Below, piece by piece: positions 8,606 to 16,594 of a DNA stretch of 64,000 bases. The DNA comes from Mesorhizobium sp. M1D.F.Ca.ET.043.01.1.1. GTDB lineage: Bacteria > Pseudomonadota > Alphaproteobacteria > Rhizobiales > Rhizobiaceae. Position 1 is the first letter of the stretch; each line of letters opens with the position of its first letter. The translations under genes and the position numbers were made by a program. Below the pieces are notes generated by a model that did no database searches, was not told the origin of the DNA, and saw nothing but the letters and a program-made list of their open reading frames with translations. The stretch lies in contig NZ_CP034444.1 of NCBI RefSeq assembly GCF_003952385.1, positions 930,001-994,000 of the forward strand, given 5' to 3'.

Positions 8606-9202
8606 TCACCCCGGCACGCATCCCTTCAACTCGGGGAACTTCTCGTCGAAGCGCGCGGCCCAGCGGGTAAGCCGGCCGCGGCCCCTCTCCCACTGGCCGC
8701 CAAAGCGCAAGGCGAGATAGCCAAGGGTAGCGCGCAACGCCATCTGGCCGGCGGTGATCTTCTTGGGCAGCTTCGGCGGGTTGGCGTTGAGGAGATCGAG
8801 CGCGGCGGTGATCTTCGTCCACTGCCGGTCGAGCCAGGGCTGATAGACCATCGTGTCCGGGCGCGTGCGCCGCTCATAGACCATCGACAGCGCGCAGTCG
8901 CAGATGCCGTCGGCCAGCGCCTCCAGCACTTCGGCCTCGAGCCGCTTGTCGGAATTGCGCGGGAACAGCGCGTTCTTCGACAGCCGGTTAAGATGCTGGG
9001 TGATCGCCCGGCTGTCATGGATGGTGCGGCCGTCCTCAAGCACCAGGACCGGGATCTTGCCGAGCGGATTGGCCGATATCAATTCCGCCGGCTTGTCCTC
9101 CGTCTTGACCGGCACGAGGTCGATGGCGATGCCGGCATAGGCGGCGGCCATGCGGACCTTCGAACTGTAGGGAGAGGAGGAGGCGTAGAGCAGCTTCGGC
9201 AT
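8606..9202 (-). CDS. glutathione S-transferase family protein
   Basis: The 198-residue product starts MPKLLYASSSPYSSKVRMA, the thioredoxin-fold N-terminal domain with a serine-rich active-site region. The conserved cis-proline segment GKIPVLVLEDG and a DSRAI glutathione gamma-glutamyl contact follow (usually ESxAI). The alpha-helical C-terminal domain has CALSMVYERRTRP and LDRQWTKI. The start at ATG 9202 is set by a GGGAAACC site and by the family start; an in-frame extension to 9301 is hydrophobic but unlikely. Substrate unknown; a detoxification role is inferred from the family. Confidence 0.88.
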   Translation of the reverse strand: MPKLLYASSSPYSSKVRMAAAYAGIAIDLVPVKTEDKPAELISANPLGKIPVLVLEDGRTIHDSRAITQHLNRLSKNALFPRNSDKRLEAEVLEALADGICDCALSMVYERRTRPDTMVYQPWLDRQWTKITAALDLLNANPPKLPKKITAGQMALRATLGYLALRFGGQWERGRGRLTRWAARFDEKFPELKGCVPG

Positions 9203-9314
9203 GATCGGTTTCCCAGTTTTCTGCGCGCACTGTTGACCGAATGCTCCCGTCAGAGCAACGGCCAGCACCGTGAAACCGGGTAGCCAATGCTCCGACAACA
9301 AAGGAAGCCGGGCA

Positions 9315-9362
9315 ACAAAAAAGCTCCCGGAAGTTTGCCGGGCGGCAAATTTCCGGGAGCTT
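9315..9362 (-). terminator. terminator of the histone-H1-like gene
   Basis: Read on the minus strand, a perfect 12-bp stem pairs AAGCTCCCGGAA (9321-9332) with TTCCGGGAGCTT (9351-9362). It encloses a second 6-bp stem (TTTGCC/GGCAAA) and runs into TTTTTT. It lies about 110 bases after the stop at 9473. Confidence 0.85.
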
Positions 9363-9472
9363 CAGGAAAGGCGTTCGCCGATCCGCTTCGCCCGCTGTGA
9401 CGCCGAACTGGCGAGAGGGACGCCGACGGCGTCCGCCCCCACCCTTTCCGTGTCGCGAGCGGAGCTACGCGA

Positions 9473-9883
9473 TTACTTCTTGGCCGGCGCCTTCTTGGCA
9501 GGCGCGGCCTTCTTCACGGCTGCCGTCGACTTGGCGGCTGCCGCTTTCATCGGCGCCTTGGCGGCGGGCTTGGCCGCAGCCTTCGCTGCCGGCTTCTTGG
9601 CGGCAGGCTTCGCTGCTGCCTTGGCGGCAGGCTTCGCTGCTGCCTTGGCGGCAGGCTTCGCCGCTGCCTTGGCGGCAGGCTTCGCCGCTGCCTTTGCGGC
9701 GGGCTTGGCTGCTGCCTTGACGGCCGGCTTCTTGGCGGCGGGCTTCGCCGCGGCCTTCGCCGGAGCCTTGGCGGCTGCCTTCGGCGCTGCCTTCTTCACT
9801 GCTGCGGGTTTCGCGGCAGCCTTCGGTGCCGCTTTCTTTGCCGGCGCTTTCGCCGCCGGCGCCTTGGTTGTCGTCTTTGCCAT
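9473..9883 (-). CDS. histone H1-like Lys/Ala-rich protein
   Basis: After the start MAKTTTKAPAAKAPAKK, the 136-residue protein is built almost only of Ala, Lys and Pro. AAAKPAAK-type octads repeat more than ten times, with KK clusters every 8-14 residues. This resembles the C-terminal tail of eukaryotic histone H1 and bacterial HctB/AlgP/PhaF tails. It probably binds DNA or polyanions non-specifically. The start at ATG 9883 has an AAGGGG site; the in-frame extension to 9934 does not. Repeat number is likely to vary between strains by slippage. Confidence 0.82.
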   Translation of the reverse strand: MAKTTTKAPAAKAPAKKAAPKAAAKPAAVKKAAPKAAAKAPAKAAAKPAAKKPAVKAAAKPAAKAAAKPAAKAAAKPAAKAAAKPAAKAAAKPAAKKPAAKAAAKPAAKAPMKAAAAKSTAAVKKAAPAKKAPAKK

Positions 9884-10310
9884 GCGATGCCCCTTGCGTT
9901 TTGCCGAAGGTCGTGAGTGACCCGGCGTGCTCATGCATATCTGACTCGCGGCTATCTAGCCAGCGAAGCAACACAATGAGTTTCAGTTATTGAATTTTGG
10001 TTACACAAGACGTGCTGACAAGGGTAATGACGCAAAAAACGACAGCGAATCTTTGCCGATCGAAGTGAAATTGGGTCTCCGAGAATTCCTGACGCTTTCT
10101 ATCGCCCGATCATCCAGACATCCTTGGTGCTGCGCGAACAGCAGAATGTGAGCATGCTGCTCACAATGGAGAAGCAGCGGCGCAGCGACAGTTTCATCTT
10201 GTCCATTTTAAAGATCTACAGGTCAGGAGGAAACAGAAGCGAGCCAGCTCCCTGGCAAAGCTTGCCGACTCAAAGATGAGCTTATTGCTCGCATTCTGGC
10301 AATTGCCGCG
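9884..10310. other. intergenic region with a perfect palindrome
   Basis: No convincing gene. The stretch is less GC-rich than the genome and contains TGTGAGCA-TGC-TGCTCACA at 10147-10165, a perfect 8-bp inverted repeat resembling LacI-family or CRP-type half-sites. A reading frame on the plus strand (TTG 10124 to TGA 10279) has a protein-like ending but no ribosome site. It may be a decayed gene fragment. Confidence 0.4.
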
Positions 10311-10841
10311 TCAGGCGTCGAGCGGCTCCGGCTCACTGCGCAGGCGACGCGACGGCTCGGCCCGATGCAGGTGCACTGCATAGGTGTCCCAAGGCGGCGA
10401 GACTGCGATACCGGCAAGCATGCGGCCGACCTCACCGCGATGATAACTGCCGTGCAGGACGACATGGGACAGCATCTCCTGCCTCGTCATGCAGCCTCTG
10501 TCGCCGTCGGTGAAGGTGAAGGCGACCGGCTCCGCAAGCCGTTGCTCCGAAACGGTTTCGACATAGTCGAGATACCAGCGGTCGCATTCCGCCATGGCGG
10601 TGCAAAGCTCGGCCGGCGCCGGCGTCTCGTCTGTGTTGTCGCTCCGGTAGCCATGCGCGACGCCTGTGAGATGCGCCGCAAATATCCGCGACACGACATG
10701 GCTATGGTTCATCAGCCTCAGCGCGGCATGGCGTTCCCTCGCGTTGCGGCGCGGGTCAAGACCGGCGAGCTTCTCCAAGAGTTCGTCATTGGCCCAGGCC
10801 TGGTAGGCAAGCAGACCCTTCAGCAACATCCTGGCACTCAT
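10311..10841 (-). CDS. DinB-like four-helix metal-binding protein
   Basis: A 176-residue DinB-fold protein. The N-terminal helix starts MLLKGLLAYQAWANDELLE. The putative metal ligands are His46/His48 in NHSHVVSRIF and His130 and His134 in HGSYHRGEVGRML, the usual HxxxH pair of the family. Many members are thiol-dependent metalloenzymes, but the substrate here is unknown. ATG 10841 has a CGGAG site. It is divergent from a TetR gene only 69 bases away, which suggests it is the regulator's target. Confidence 0.88.
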   Translation of the reverse strand: MSARMLLKGLLAYQAWANDELLEKLAGLDPRRNARERHAALRLMNHSHVVSRIFAAHLTGVAHGYRSDNTDETPAPAELCTAMAECDRWYLDYVETVSEQRLAEPVAFTFTDGDRGCMTRQEMLSHVVLHGSYHRGEVGRMLAGIAVSPPWDTYAVHLHRAEPSRRLRSEPEPLDA

Positions 10842-10910
10842 CCGTCCGGCTCCGTTTGCGCTGGAAATAAATGTGAGTATCTTGTTTATATTCTCGGGAG
10901 ACACGGCAGG

Positions 10911-11537
10911 ATGTCTACTCGCATTGCAAAGCCAGCCCCGCGCATGCGCAAGGAGCCGCGCCAGGCGCGCTCGGTCGCCACCGTCGAGGCGATAATTGAA
11001 GCAGGTGCTCGCGTTCTGAGCGAGATCGGCTGGGCGGGCTTCAGCACCAACAAGGTGGCCGAGGTCGCGGGTGTGAGCATCGGCTCGCTTTATCAGTATT
11101 TCCCGGACAAGCTCGCACTGGTCGACGCGATCCGGCGCCGCCACTTCGACCATGTGCTGTCGGTCATCCGCGAAGCGGCGGCCGAGGAGAAGCCGGTCCG
11201 GCAATTCGCGCGCGAGCTTGTGCGCGGCATGATCGCCGCGCACAGCATTCACCCGACGCTGCATCAGGTGCTGCTCGACGAGGCGCCGGGCGACCGCGGC
11301 TCGCGCGCCGCGCATGCCTCGTTCCAGGCCCGCTACCTCGAGCACTATGCATCGGCGGTCGCGCAATACCGCCGGCGCAAGAAGGATACCGAGACTATGG
11401 CGCGCGTGCTCTCCTCGGCCGTCGAGGGCGTCATCCACAATGCGGCCCGCCGCAACATGCTCGATGCGCCGGAGATACAGAAGCAGCTCGCCGAACTGAT
11501 CTGCGCCTATCTGTCCGGTCAGGGCGCGCGGGCGTGA
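10911..11537 (+). CDS. TetR/AcrR-family regulator
   Basis: The 208-residue regulator has a basic N-terminus (MSTRIAKPAPRMRKEPRQAR) and a TetR DNA-binding domain. The recognition helix lies in VAEVAGVSIGSLYQYFPDK (residues about 50-67). The ligand domain ends EIQKQLAELICAYLSG. The start at ATG 10911 is fixed by a GGGAG site. The 69-base gap to the divergent DinB gene contains ATAAA-N13-TTTAT, a possible operator covering both promoters. The gene stands alone on its strand. Confidence 0.9.
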   Translation: MSTRIAKPAPRMRKEPRQARSVATVEAIIEAGARVLSEIGWAGFSTNKVAEVAGVSIGSLYQYFPDKLALVDAIRRRHFDHVLSVIREAAAEEKPVRQFARELVRGMIAAHSIHPTLHQVLLDEAPGDRGSRAAHASFQARYLEHYASAVAQYRRRKKDTETMARVLSSAVEGVIHNAARRNMLDAPEIQKQLAELICAYLSGQGARA

Positions 11538-11689
11538 CGCCGGCGAGATCCCGCGATCGGCGCAGGCAACTCTGATAGCCGAGGCAGATCGCGCCCAAGC
11601 GGACCGAACTTAATTTTTCGCGCGCCGTCGATTCCGACGGGCCTCGTTCGTCATAGGATCGAAGCAACCCAACCGAAAGGAAAATATCC

Positions 11690-12094
11690 ATGCGCTTCAT
11701 GATGCTGATGATCCCCGGCGGCTACGCGACCGCGGCTCCCGACGTATTGCCCAGCGCCAAGGCGGTGGAGGAGATGATGAAATACAATGAGGAGCTGAAG
11801 CGGGCCGGCGTGCTGCTCGCGCTCGACGGGTTGCATCCACCGTCCACGGGTGCGCGGGTCAGCTTCAAGGGCGGCAAGCCGGCCGTCACCGACGGCCCCT
11901 TCGCGGAGGTTAAGGAAGTGCTCGGCGGCTACTGGATGATCGACGTTCGCTCACGCGAGGAGGCCATCGAATGGGCGCGCCGCTGCCCCGCCGGGGAGAA
12001 CGACGTGATCGAGGTCCGCCGCGTCCAGGAGATGAGCGATTTCCCCGAGGACGTACAGAAGGCGGCCGAAGGCTTCAGCGGGCTGAAGGCTTGA
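11690..12094 (+). CDS. YCII-related DGPF-domain protein
   Basis: The 134-residue protein starts MRFMMLMIPGGYA and carries the diagnostic DGPFAEVKEVLGGYWMI at about residue 65, typical of the DGPF/PhnB-like YCII family. A GAAAGGAAAATATCC site precedes ATG 11690. Its stop overlaps the start of the sigma factor gene, a pairing widespread in bacteria (ECF42-type loci). It probably acts as effector or target of that sigma factor. No enzyme activity is known. Confidence 0.9.
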   Translation: MRFMMLMIPGGYATAAPDVLPSAKAVEEMMKYNEELKRAGVLLALDGLHPPSTGARVSFKGGKPAVTDGPFAEVKEVLGGYWMIDVRSREEAIEWARRCPAGENDVIEVRRVQEMSDFPEDVQKAAEGFSGLKA

Positions 12095-13350
12095 CCACAG
12101 CCGCAACCATCGAAGCGGTCTGGCGGATCGAGCAACCGAAACTCGCCGCCAGGCTCACCCGCTACCTGCGCGATGTCGGGCTGGCCGAGGAGGTCGTGCA
12201 GGATGCCTTTGTGCTGGCGCTGGAGCGCTGGCCCCGGAACGGCATCCCGCGCCACCCGGCCGCCTGGCTGTCGCGGGTCGCCACTAACCAGGCGCTCGAC
12301 CGGCTGCGCCGCACCGTAATGCTCGACGGCAAGCACCGCGAGCTTGCGATCGACCTCGCCGAACTGGAGCGCAAGATGCCGGACATCGAGGCGGCGCTCG
12401 ACGAGGATATCGGCGACGACCTGTTGCGGCTGATCTTCACCACCTGCCATCCGGTGCTGCCGGCCGAGCAGCGCGCGGCGCTTGCCCTGCGGATGCTGGG
12501 CGGACTGACGACGTCCGAGATCGCTCGCGCCTTCCTGGTATCGGAGGCCACCGTCGCCCAGCGTATCGTGCGCGCCAAGCGGGCGCTGCGCGATGCCGGC
12601 ATCGCGTTCGAGACACCGCGCGCGGAAGAGCGGCGCGAACGTCTCGCCACCGTGCTGGAGGTAATCTATCTGATCTTCAACGAAGGCTATGTGGCTTCGG
12701 CGGGATCCGACTGGCTGCGTGCCGATCTCTGCGGCGAAGCGTTGCGCCTCGGCCGCCTGCTGGCGGCGCTGATGCCGGAAGAGCCGGAGGCGCTCGGGCT
12801 GGTCGCCTTGATGGAATTCAACGCCTCGCGCTTTGCCGCCCGCACCGACAAAGCAGGCAATCCAATCCTTTTGCTCGACCAGGACCGTAGCCGGTGGAAC
12901 TGGTCGCTGATCCGGCGCGGTCTCGACGGCCTCAATGGGGCGATGGCGCTCACGCCGACGCCGGGCCCTTATCTGCTGCAAGCGATGATCACCGCCTGCC
13001 ATGCCCGCGCGGTAAGCGTCGCCGACACCGACTGGATCGCGATCGCCTCCTACTACCAGGCGCTAGCGCTCGCAGCGCCCTCGCCCATCGTCGAAGTCAA
13101 CCGCGCGGTGGCCGTCGGCATGGCGTTTGGACCAGCGCAGGGCCTCGCCATCGCCGATGCGCTGCAAGACGAGGCGCGTCTCAAGGACTCGCATCTGTTG
13201 CCCACTGTGCGCGGCGACCTGCTGGAAAAGCTTGGACGGATTGCCGAAGCCCACGCCGAATTCCGACGCGCAGCGGAACTTACCGGCAATGAGAGGGAGC
13301 GCGCGCTGCTGCTAGCGCGGGCTGGTGGCGGAGAGGCCAATTCAAGATAG
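12091..13350 (+). CDS. ECF42-type RNA polymerase sigma factor with long C-terminal extension
   Basis: The 419-residue protein has sigma region 2 (residues about 10-80, EEVVQDAFVLALERWP and ATNQALDRLRR). Region 4 (about 115-165) contains LGGLTTSEIARAFLVSEATVAQRIVRAKRAL. A helical extension of about 240 residues follows, with the conserved LEVIYLIFNEGY and a TPR-like end. This layout matches ECF42 sigma factors, which have no classical anti-sigma and are linked to DGPF proteins. TTG 12091 overlaps the preceding TGA (TTGA), so translation is coupled. The frame continues upstream to 11971, but that part is out of register with any domain. Confidence 0.9.
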   Translation: MTTAATIEAVWRIEQPKLAARLTRYLRDVGLAEEVVQDAFVLALERWPRNGIPRHPAAWLSRVATNQALDRLRRTVMLDGKHRELAIDLAELERKMPDIEAALDEDIGDDLLRLIFTTCHPVLPAEQRAALALRMLGGLTTSEIARAFLVSEATVAQRIVRAKRALRDAGIAFETPRAEERRERLATVLEVIYLIFNEGYVASAGSDWLRADLCGEALRLGRLLAALMPEEPEALGLVALMEFNASRFAARTDKAGNPILLLDQDRSRWNWSLIRRGLDGLNGAMALTPTPGPYLLQAMITACHARAVSVADTDWIAIASYYQALALAAPSPIVEVNRAVAVGMAFGPAQGLAIADALQDEARLKDSHLLPTVRGDLLEKLGRIAEAHAEFRRAAELTGNERERALLLARAGGGEANSR

Positions 13351-13365
13351 GTCGGCGGGACAGCG

Positions 13366-13520
13366 CCCCCCTCTGCCCTGCCGGGCATCTCCCCCTCAAG
13401 GGGGGAGATCGAATGTCGCGCCGGCTTTCGCCAATCGTCAACATTGCAGAAATGAGCCGAATGAGCCGGGCGCCGAAGCGGCCAATCTCCCCCCTTGAGG
13501 TCCGGCAGGACAGAGGGGGT
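13366..13520. repeat. intergenic inverted-repeat element
   Basis: The outer arms CCCCCTCTGCCCTGCCGG (from 13367) and CCGGCAGGACAGAGGGGG (to 13519) are inverted copies. Each is joined to a second stem, ATCTCCCCCTCAAGGGGGGAGAT on the left and AATCTCCCCCCTTGAGG on the right. About 70 unpaired bases lie in the middle. It fills the space between the sigma factor gene and a convergent gene and may act as a bidirectional terminator. It is of the kind dispersed in Mesorhizobium genomes. Confidence 0.7.
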
Positions 13521-13561
13521 GCCGTAGAGCGTCTACCTTGACGGTCTATCAGCCAACGAAC

Positions 13562-14014
13562 TTACCGAAGCACGCGGCAGCGGCCGTTGTAGACCATCCA
13601 GCGGTCGAAGCCCGAGACGCAGAACTCGACATTGTCGCCGATGGAGGCAAAGCCCTGACCTTCCTCGATCAGGTACCAGATGGTGCGGTCGCGGCCATCC
13701 GACAGGCTGACCGTGGCGCCGCAATAGCGGCGGCCGATCGGCCATTCGTCGCTGGCCGGCAGGTAGCGGTGCTGGTGGATGCGATGGAAGTCGGTGATCG
13801 CGACATCGGGCAGATGCGGCACGTGCCTGACCTGATAGGCGAAGCGGTCGGTGATCTTGTCCAGCACCCAGGCCTCGCCGCAGACGCTGCCGTCATCTTC
13901 GGTGTAGACGCCCAGATCGGCAGCGTGCGCGGCCTGGGTGAAGCCAAGCGACGTGCCGAGCGGCGTCAAAAGCGAAATCAGCGCGGCAAGGGCGGAGTGG
14001 GCGAAGCGAGTCAT
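13562..14014 (-). CDS. exported protein of unknown function
   Basis: A 150-residue protein with a clear signal peptide (MTRFAHSALAALISLLTPLG, cleavage near AHAAD at residue 32). The mature part has four cysteines (VCGEAW, RRYCGA, EFCVSG, GRCRVL) that could form two disulfides, and aromatic-rich segments such as RTIWYLIEEGQGFASIGDNV. A GAGAGGC site precedes ATG 14014. No domain is recognised; periplasmic location is inferred. Confidence 0.75.
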   Translation of the reverse strand: MTRFAHSALAALISLLTPLGTSLGFTQAAHAADLGVYTEDDGSVCGEAWVLDKITDRFAYQVRHVPHLPDVAITDFHRIHQHRYLPASDEWPIGRRYCGATVSLSDGRDRTIWYLIEEGQGFASIGDNVEFCVSGFDRWMVYNGRCRVLR

Positions 14015-14124
14015 GACAGCCTCTCAAGGTCGATTGCGCGCACTGTGCGGATTCGCTTGGCAACGGTCAAGCGGTTGCGAAGACAATGGTTTCCCAAATG
14101 ATCGTTGCGGATGCAGTCCGCTTG

Positions 14125-14487
14125 TCAGACGGTTCCCGCTACCAGCAGACCGCCGATGACCGCGACGTTGATCAGGAAGGCATTGCGCAGCACCTGCCGC
14201 TCTGGCTCCTCGCAGGCCCAGAAGCGCAGCAACATGACGTTCGTCGCCAGCGTGAACAGAACCAACGCGCCGGCGGCGAAAGGCACGGCCAGGCCGAGCG
14301 CCAGCATCAGGCCGGCGCCGATCTCGAGCGCCGAGCCGGCGGCCAGCATAAGAGCGGGAGCCGGGAATTCCCGGCTCGCCAGATAGTCGCGCATCGCCTT
14401 GAATTTCAGGAAGTGCTCGATGCCGGCGAAAACGAACACGCCGCCGATAAGAAGCTCGCCTATCGCCTGAACGGTATCAATGGGCAT
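14125..14487 (-). CDS. DoxX-family membrane protein
   Basis: The 120-residue protein has four hydrophobic helices: IGELLIGGVFVFAGIEHFLK, LMLAAGSALEIGAGLMLALG, FAAGALVLFTLATNVMLL and NAFLINVAVIGGLLVAG. This is the DoxX/DoxD-like family. It starts 23 bases after the VOC gene on the same strand with a GGGGAAACC site, so the two form a pair. Family members act in quinone or thiol redox at the membrane; the role here is unknown. Confidence 0.85.
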   Translation of the reverse strand: MPIDTVQAIGELLIGGVFVFAGIEHFLKFKAMRDYLASREFPAPALMLAAGSALEIGAGLMLALGLAVPFAAGALVLFTLATNVMLLRFWACEEPERQVLRNAFLINVAVIGGLLVAGTV

Positions 14488-14510
14488 GTCGGTTTCCCCG
14501 GATTCGTCGT

Positions 14511-14933
14511 TCAGTCCTTCGGGATGAAAGCGGGGTTGTAGACGACCTCCCAGAGATGATCGTCGGGATCCTGGAAGTAGCCGGCATAGCCGCCCCAGAA
14601 GGTCTTTTGCGCCGGCTTGACCACGCGTGCACCCGCTTTGACGGCCTCGGCCATCACCGCGTCGACCTCGGCCTCGCACGCCACATTGTGGCCGATGGTG
14701 AACTCGGTCGGGCTGCGGCCGCTCTCTGGCACCGTGGCGTCGTGGGCGATGCTCGAGCGTTCGAAGATCGCGAATTTCAGGCCGCCCGTAAGCTCGAAGA
14801 AGGCGACGGCGCCGTGCTCGAATTCGCGCCCGATGATGCCTTCGGTCGGCAGGTCCAGACCGTCGCGATAGAATTTGAGCGAGGCTTCGAGATCGTCGAC
14901 GCCAAGCGTGATGACGGTGATGCGAGCTTTCAT
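14511..14933 (-). CDS. VOC-family (glyoxalase-like) protein
   Basis: A 140-residue vicinal-oxygen-chelate protein with two beta-alpha-beta-beta-beta repeats. The N-terminal half reads ITVITLGVDDLEASLKFYRD and the C-terminal half ends FWGGYAGYFQDPDDHLWEVVYN, with Glu in the last strand as a metal ligand. ATG 14933 is preferred over GTG 14942 because of AAGGAG eight bases away. It forms a unit with DoxX and is divergent from an AraC gene, which may control it. Substrate unknown; such proteins are often called glyoxalase or bleomycin-resistance without evidence. Confidence 0.87.
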   Translation of the reverse strand: MKARITVITLGVDDLEASLKFYRDGLDLPTEGIIGREFEHGAVAFFELTGGLKFAIFERSSIAHDATVPESGRSPTEFTIGHNVACEAEVDAVMAEAVKAGARVVKPAQKTFWGGYAGYFQDPDDHLWEVVYNPAFIPKD

Positions 14934-15104
14934 TTCTCTCACTCCTTTCTATATTCGTGACCACATTCAGAAACGGACGCGGTCTGATAGAAGCGCATGA
15001 AGCGCCGTAAGGCTGCATTCGTTTTGCCACGGACAACGCGGCCGGCATTGAAGATTTCGGCCAAAATGACCGTCGCATCGATTCCGGCGGAGCAGATCGG
15101 AGAA

Positions 15105-15875
15105 ATGATGGAACCGGTCCTGGCGCAGACCACCGGCTTCTTTCGGGAGCGTCCCGTGACGCGAGGCCTGGCCGGCGCCTTCTCCGTGGTCTGGGTGCAT
15201 CGTCTCGATGATCACGCCGCCCCGCCGATCATCATCACGCCGGACGCGACCATCGACCTGCAGTGGATCGACGGCCGGCTCCGCATCGCCGGGCCGGACA
15301 GGGAGCCACAGGTCGAAAGGCCGCCCGCCGGGGCGGTGATCGTCGGCTTCCGCTTCCGGCCGGGAGCCGCCGCCGGCTGGCTCGGTGTGCCGGCCAGCGA
15401 GATCGTCGGCGGGCGGCTCGATCTCGGCGAGCTTTGGGGCACACGCGCCCGCGAGTTGTCGGACCGCATCAAATCCGCGCCGGACCTCATCGCCATGGTG
15501 CGGCAATTGGAAGAGGCGATCGGCATGCACACGGAAGGACGCGAGACGCTCGATCCGCTGATGGGCAGAGCCTTCGACGTCGTCGATGAAGGGCTGCCGC
15601 CGGAAACGCCGCTGGTTCCCTTCCTGCAGCGCCACTTGCATATGAGCGAGCGGACGCTGCGCCGGCGCTTCGAGAACGCCTTCGGCTATGGTCCCAAGAC
15701 GCTCGACCGCATCCTGCGCTTCCACCGCTTCCGGCGCCTGCGCGAGAAGGCAGGTGACGCCTCGACCGCCGTGCTGGCCGTCGAGGCCGGCTATGCCGAC
15801 CAGTCGCATCTGATCCGCGAGAGCCGGCGGCTGACCGGCGTCACGCCCTCGGCGCTGGCGGGCGGCGCGCCATAG
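15105..15875 (+). CDS. AraC-family regulator with DUF6597-like sensor
   Basis: The C-terminal 90 residues form the double helix-turn-helix of AraC proteins (MSERTLRRRFENAFGYGPKT, then LAVEAGYADQSHLIRES). The N-terminal half is the DUF6597-type sensor (FFRERPVTRGLAGAFSVVWV and FRFRPGAAAGWLGVP). The frame is open from ATG 14997, but GGAG sites cluster before the double ATG at 15105-15110 and the domain starts there, so I prefer 15105; ATG 15066 is another option. Divergent from VOC-DoxX, which it may regulate. Confidence 0.82.
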   Translation: MMEPVLAQTTGFFRERPVTRGLAGAFSVVWVHRLDDHAAPPIIITPDATIDLQWIDGRLRIAGPDREPQVERPPAGAVIVGFRFRPGAAAGWLGVPASEIVGGRLDLGELWGTRARELSDRIKSAPDLIAMVRQLEEAIGMHTEGRETLDPLMGRAFDVVDEGLPPETPLVPFLQRHLHMSERTLRRRFENAFGYGPKTLDRILRFHRFRRLREKAGDASTAVLAVEAGYADQSHLIRESRRLTGVTPSALAGGAP

Positions 15876-15884
15876 AAGCGCCGC

Positions 15885-16292
15885 TCAGCCTTGCGACATC
15901 GCCGACATGTCCATCCACATCGTCTCGAAAATGTGGCCATCCGGGTCGGCGAGATTGCGGTTGTACATGAAGCCGAGGTCCTGCGCCGGATTGACATCGG
16001 CCGTGCCGCCATTCTTCGCGGCCGCATCATTCATGGCGTCGACCTCGGCCCGGCCGTCACAGGAGAGCGCAATCATCACCTCGTTGGCGCCGGGAGGTGC
16101 GATCGGCCGAGTGGTGAACTGGCGCCACTTGTCGTGGGTGAGCAGCATGACGTTGATAGCCTCGCTCCACGCCATGCAGGCGGCGGTGTCGTCGGTGAAC
16201 TGCGGATTGTTCTCAAAACCGATCGATTTGTAGAAGGCCATCGATTTGGCCAGGTCGGTGACGGGTAGATTGACAAAGATCATCTTGGGCAT
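15885..16292 (-). CDS. VOC-family protein
   Basis: A 135-residue VOC protein beginning MPKMIFVNLPVTDLAKSMAF and ending DPDGHIFETMWMDMSAM, with the conserved Glu in the last strand. It has the extra YNRNLADPDG segment of the lactoylglutathione-lyase-like branch. It is convergent with the AraC gene, with nine bases between stops. ATG 16292 has an AAGGAC site; TTG 16298 is weaker. A consensus promoter with a palindromic operator lies about 220 bases upstream at 16514-16551. The C-terminal 'DMSAMSQG' is typical of the subgroup. Confidence 0.87.
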   Translation of the reverse strand: MPKMIFVNLPVTDLAKSMAFYKSIGFENNPQFTDDTAACMAWSEAINVMLLTHDKWRQFTTRPIAPPGANEVMIALSCDGRAEVDAMNDAAAKNGGTADVNPAQDLGFMYNRNLADPDGHIFETMWMDMSAMSQG

Positions 16293-16513
16293 CGGCAAGT
16301 CCTTGCGGCTGGGGTTTTGGGTTGGGAAGTTTCTAAGGCGCCGCCGGCGACCCGGCCGGGCGGGCGGCTTATGCGTTGACCGGTGATGCTATCCGCCTCG
16401 TTACGGCGGGGGCGAGAAATGTCAGGGCGCCCTTCTCCTCCCTTGACGCAATCGACAACCACCCGTTGCCGCGGATGCATCGACGGCAGGAAGTTTATTT
16501 CGATAATCGTATA

Positions 16514-16551
16514 ATTAGATATCTAATATCGGTTTGCCAATGCAGTGTCAA
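16514..16551 (-). promoter_or_regulatory. sigma-70-type promoter overlapped by a 14-bp palindrome
   Basis: On the minus strand, TTGACA (16551-16546), 17 bases, then TATTAG (16528-16523) forms an almost ideal promoter. The perfect palindrome ATTAGATATCTAAT (16514-16527) covers the -10 and start region, as expected for a repressor operator of MarR type. The promoter points at the VOC gene 220 bases downstream. No MarR-like gene lies beside it. Confidence 0.6.
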
Positions 16552-16594
16552 CGGATACCTGGACGGCACTGCCATCTCCTGACAAAGGGAGAAT

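Noticed and set aside
16280..16480. 66-codon minus-strand frame in the VOC leader
   Set aside because: It overlaps the VOC start and has no ribosome site; the composition is arginine/proline-rich shadow type.
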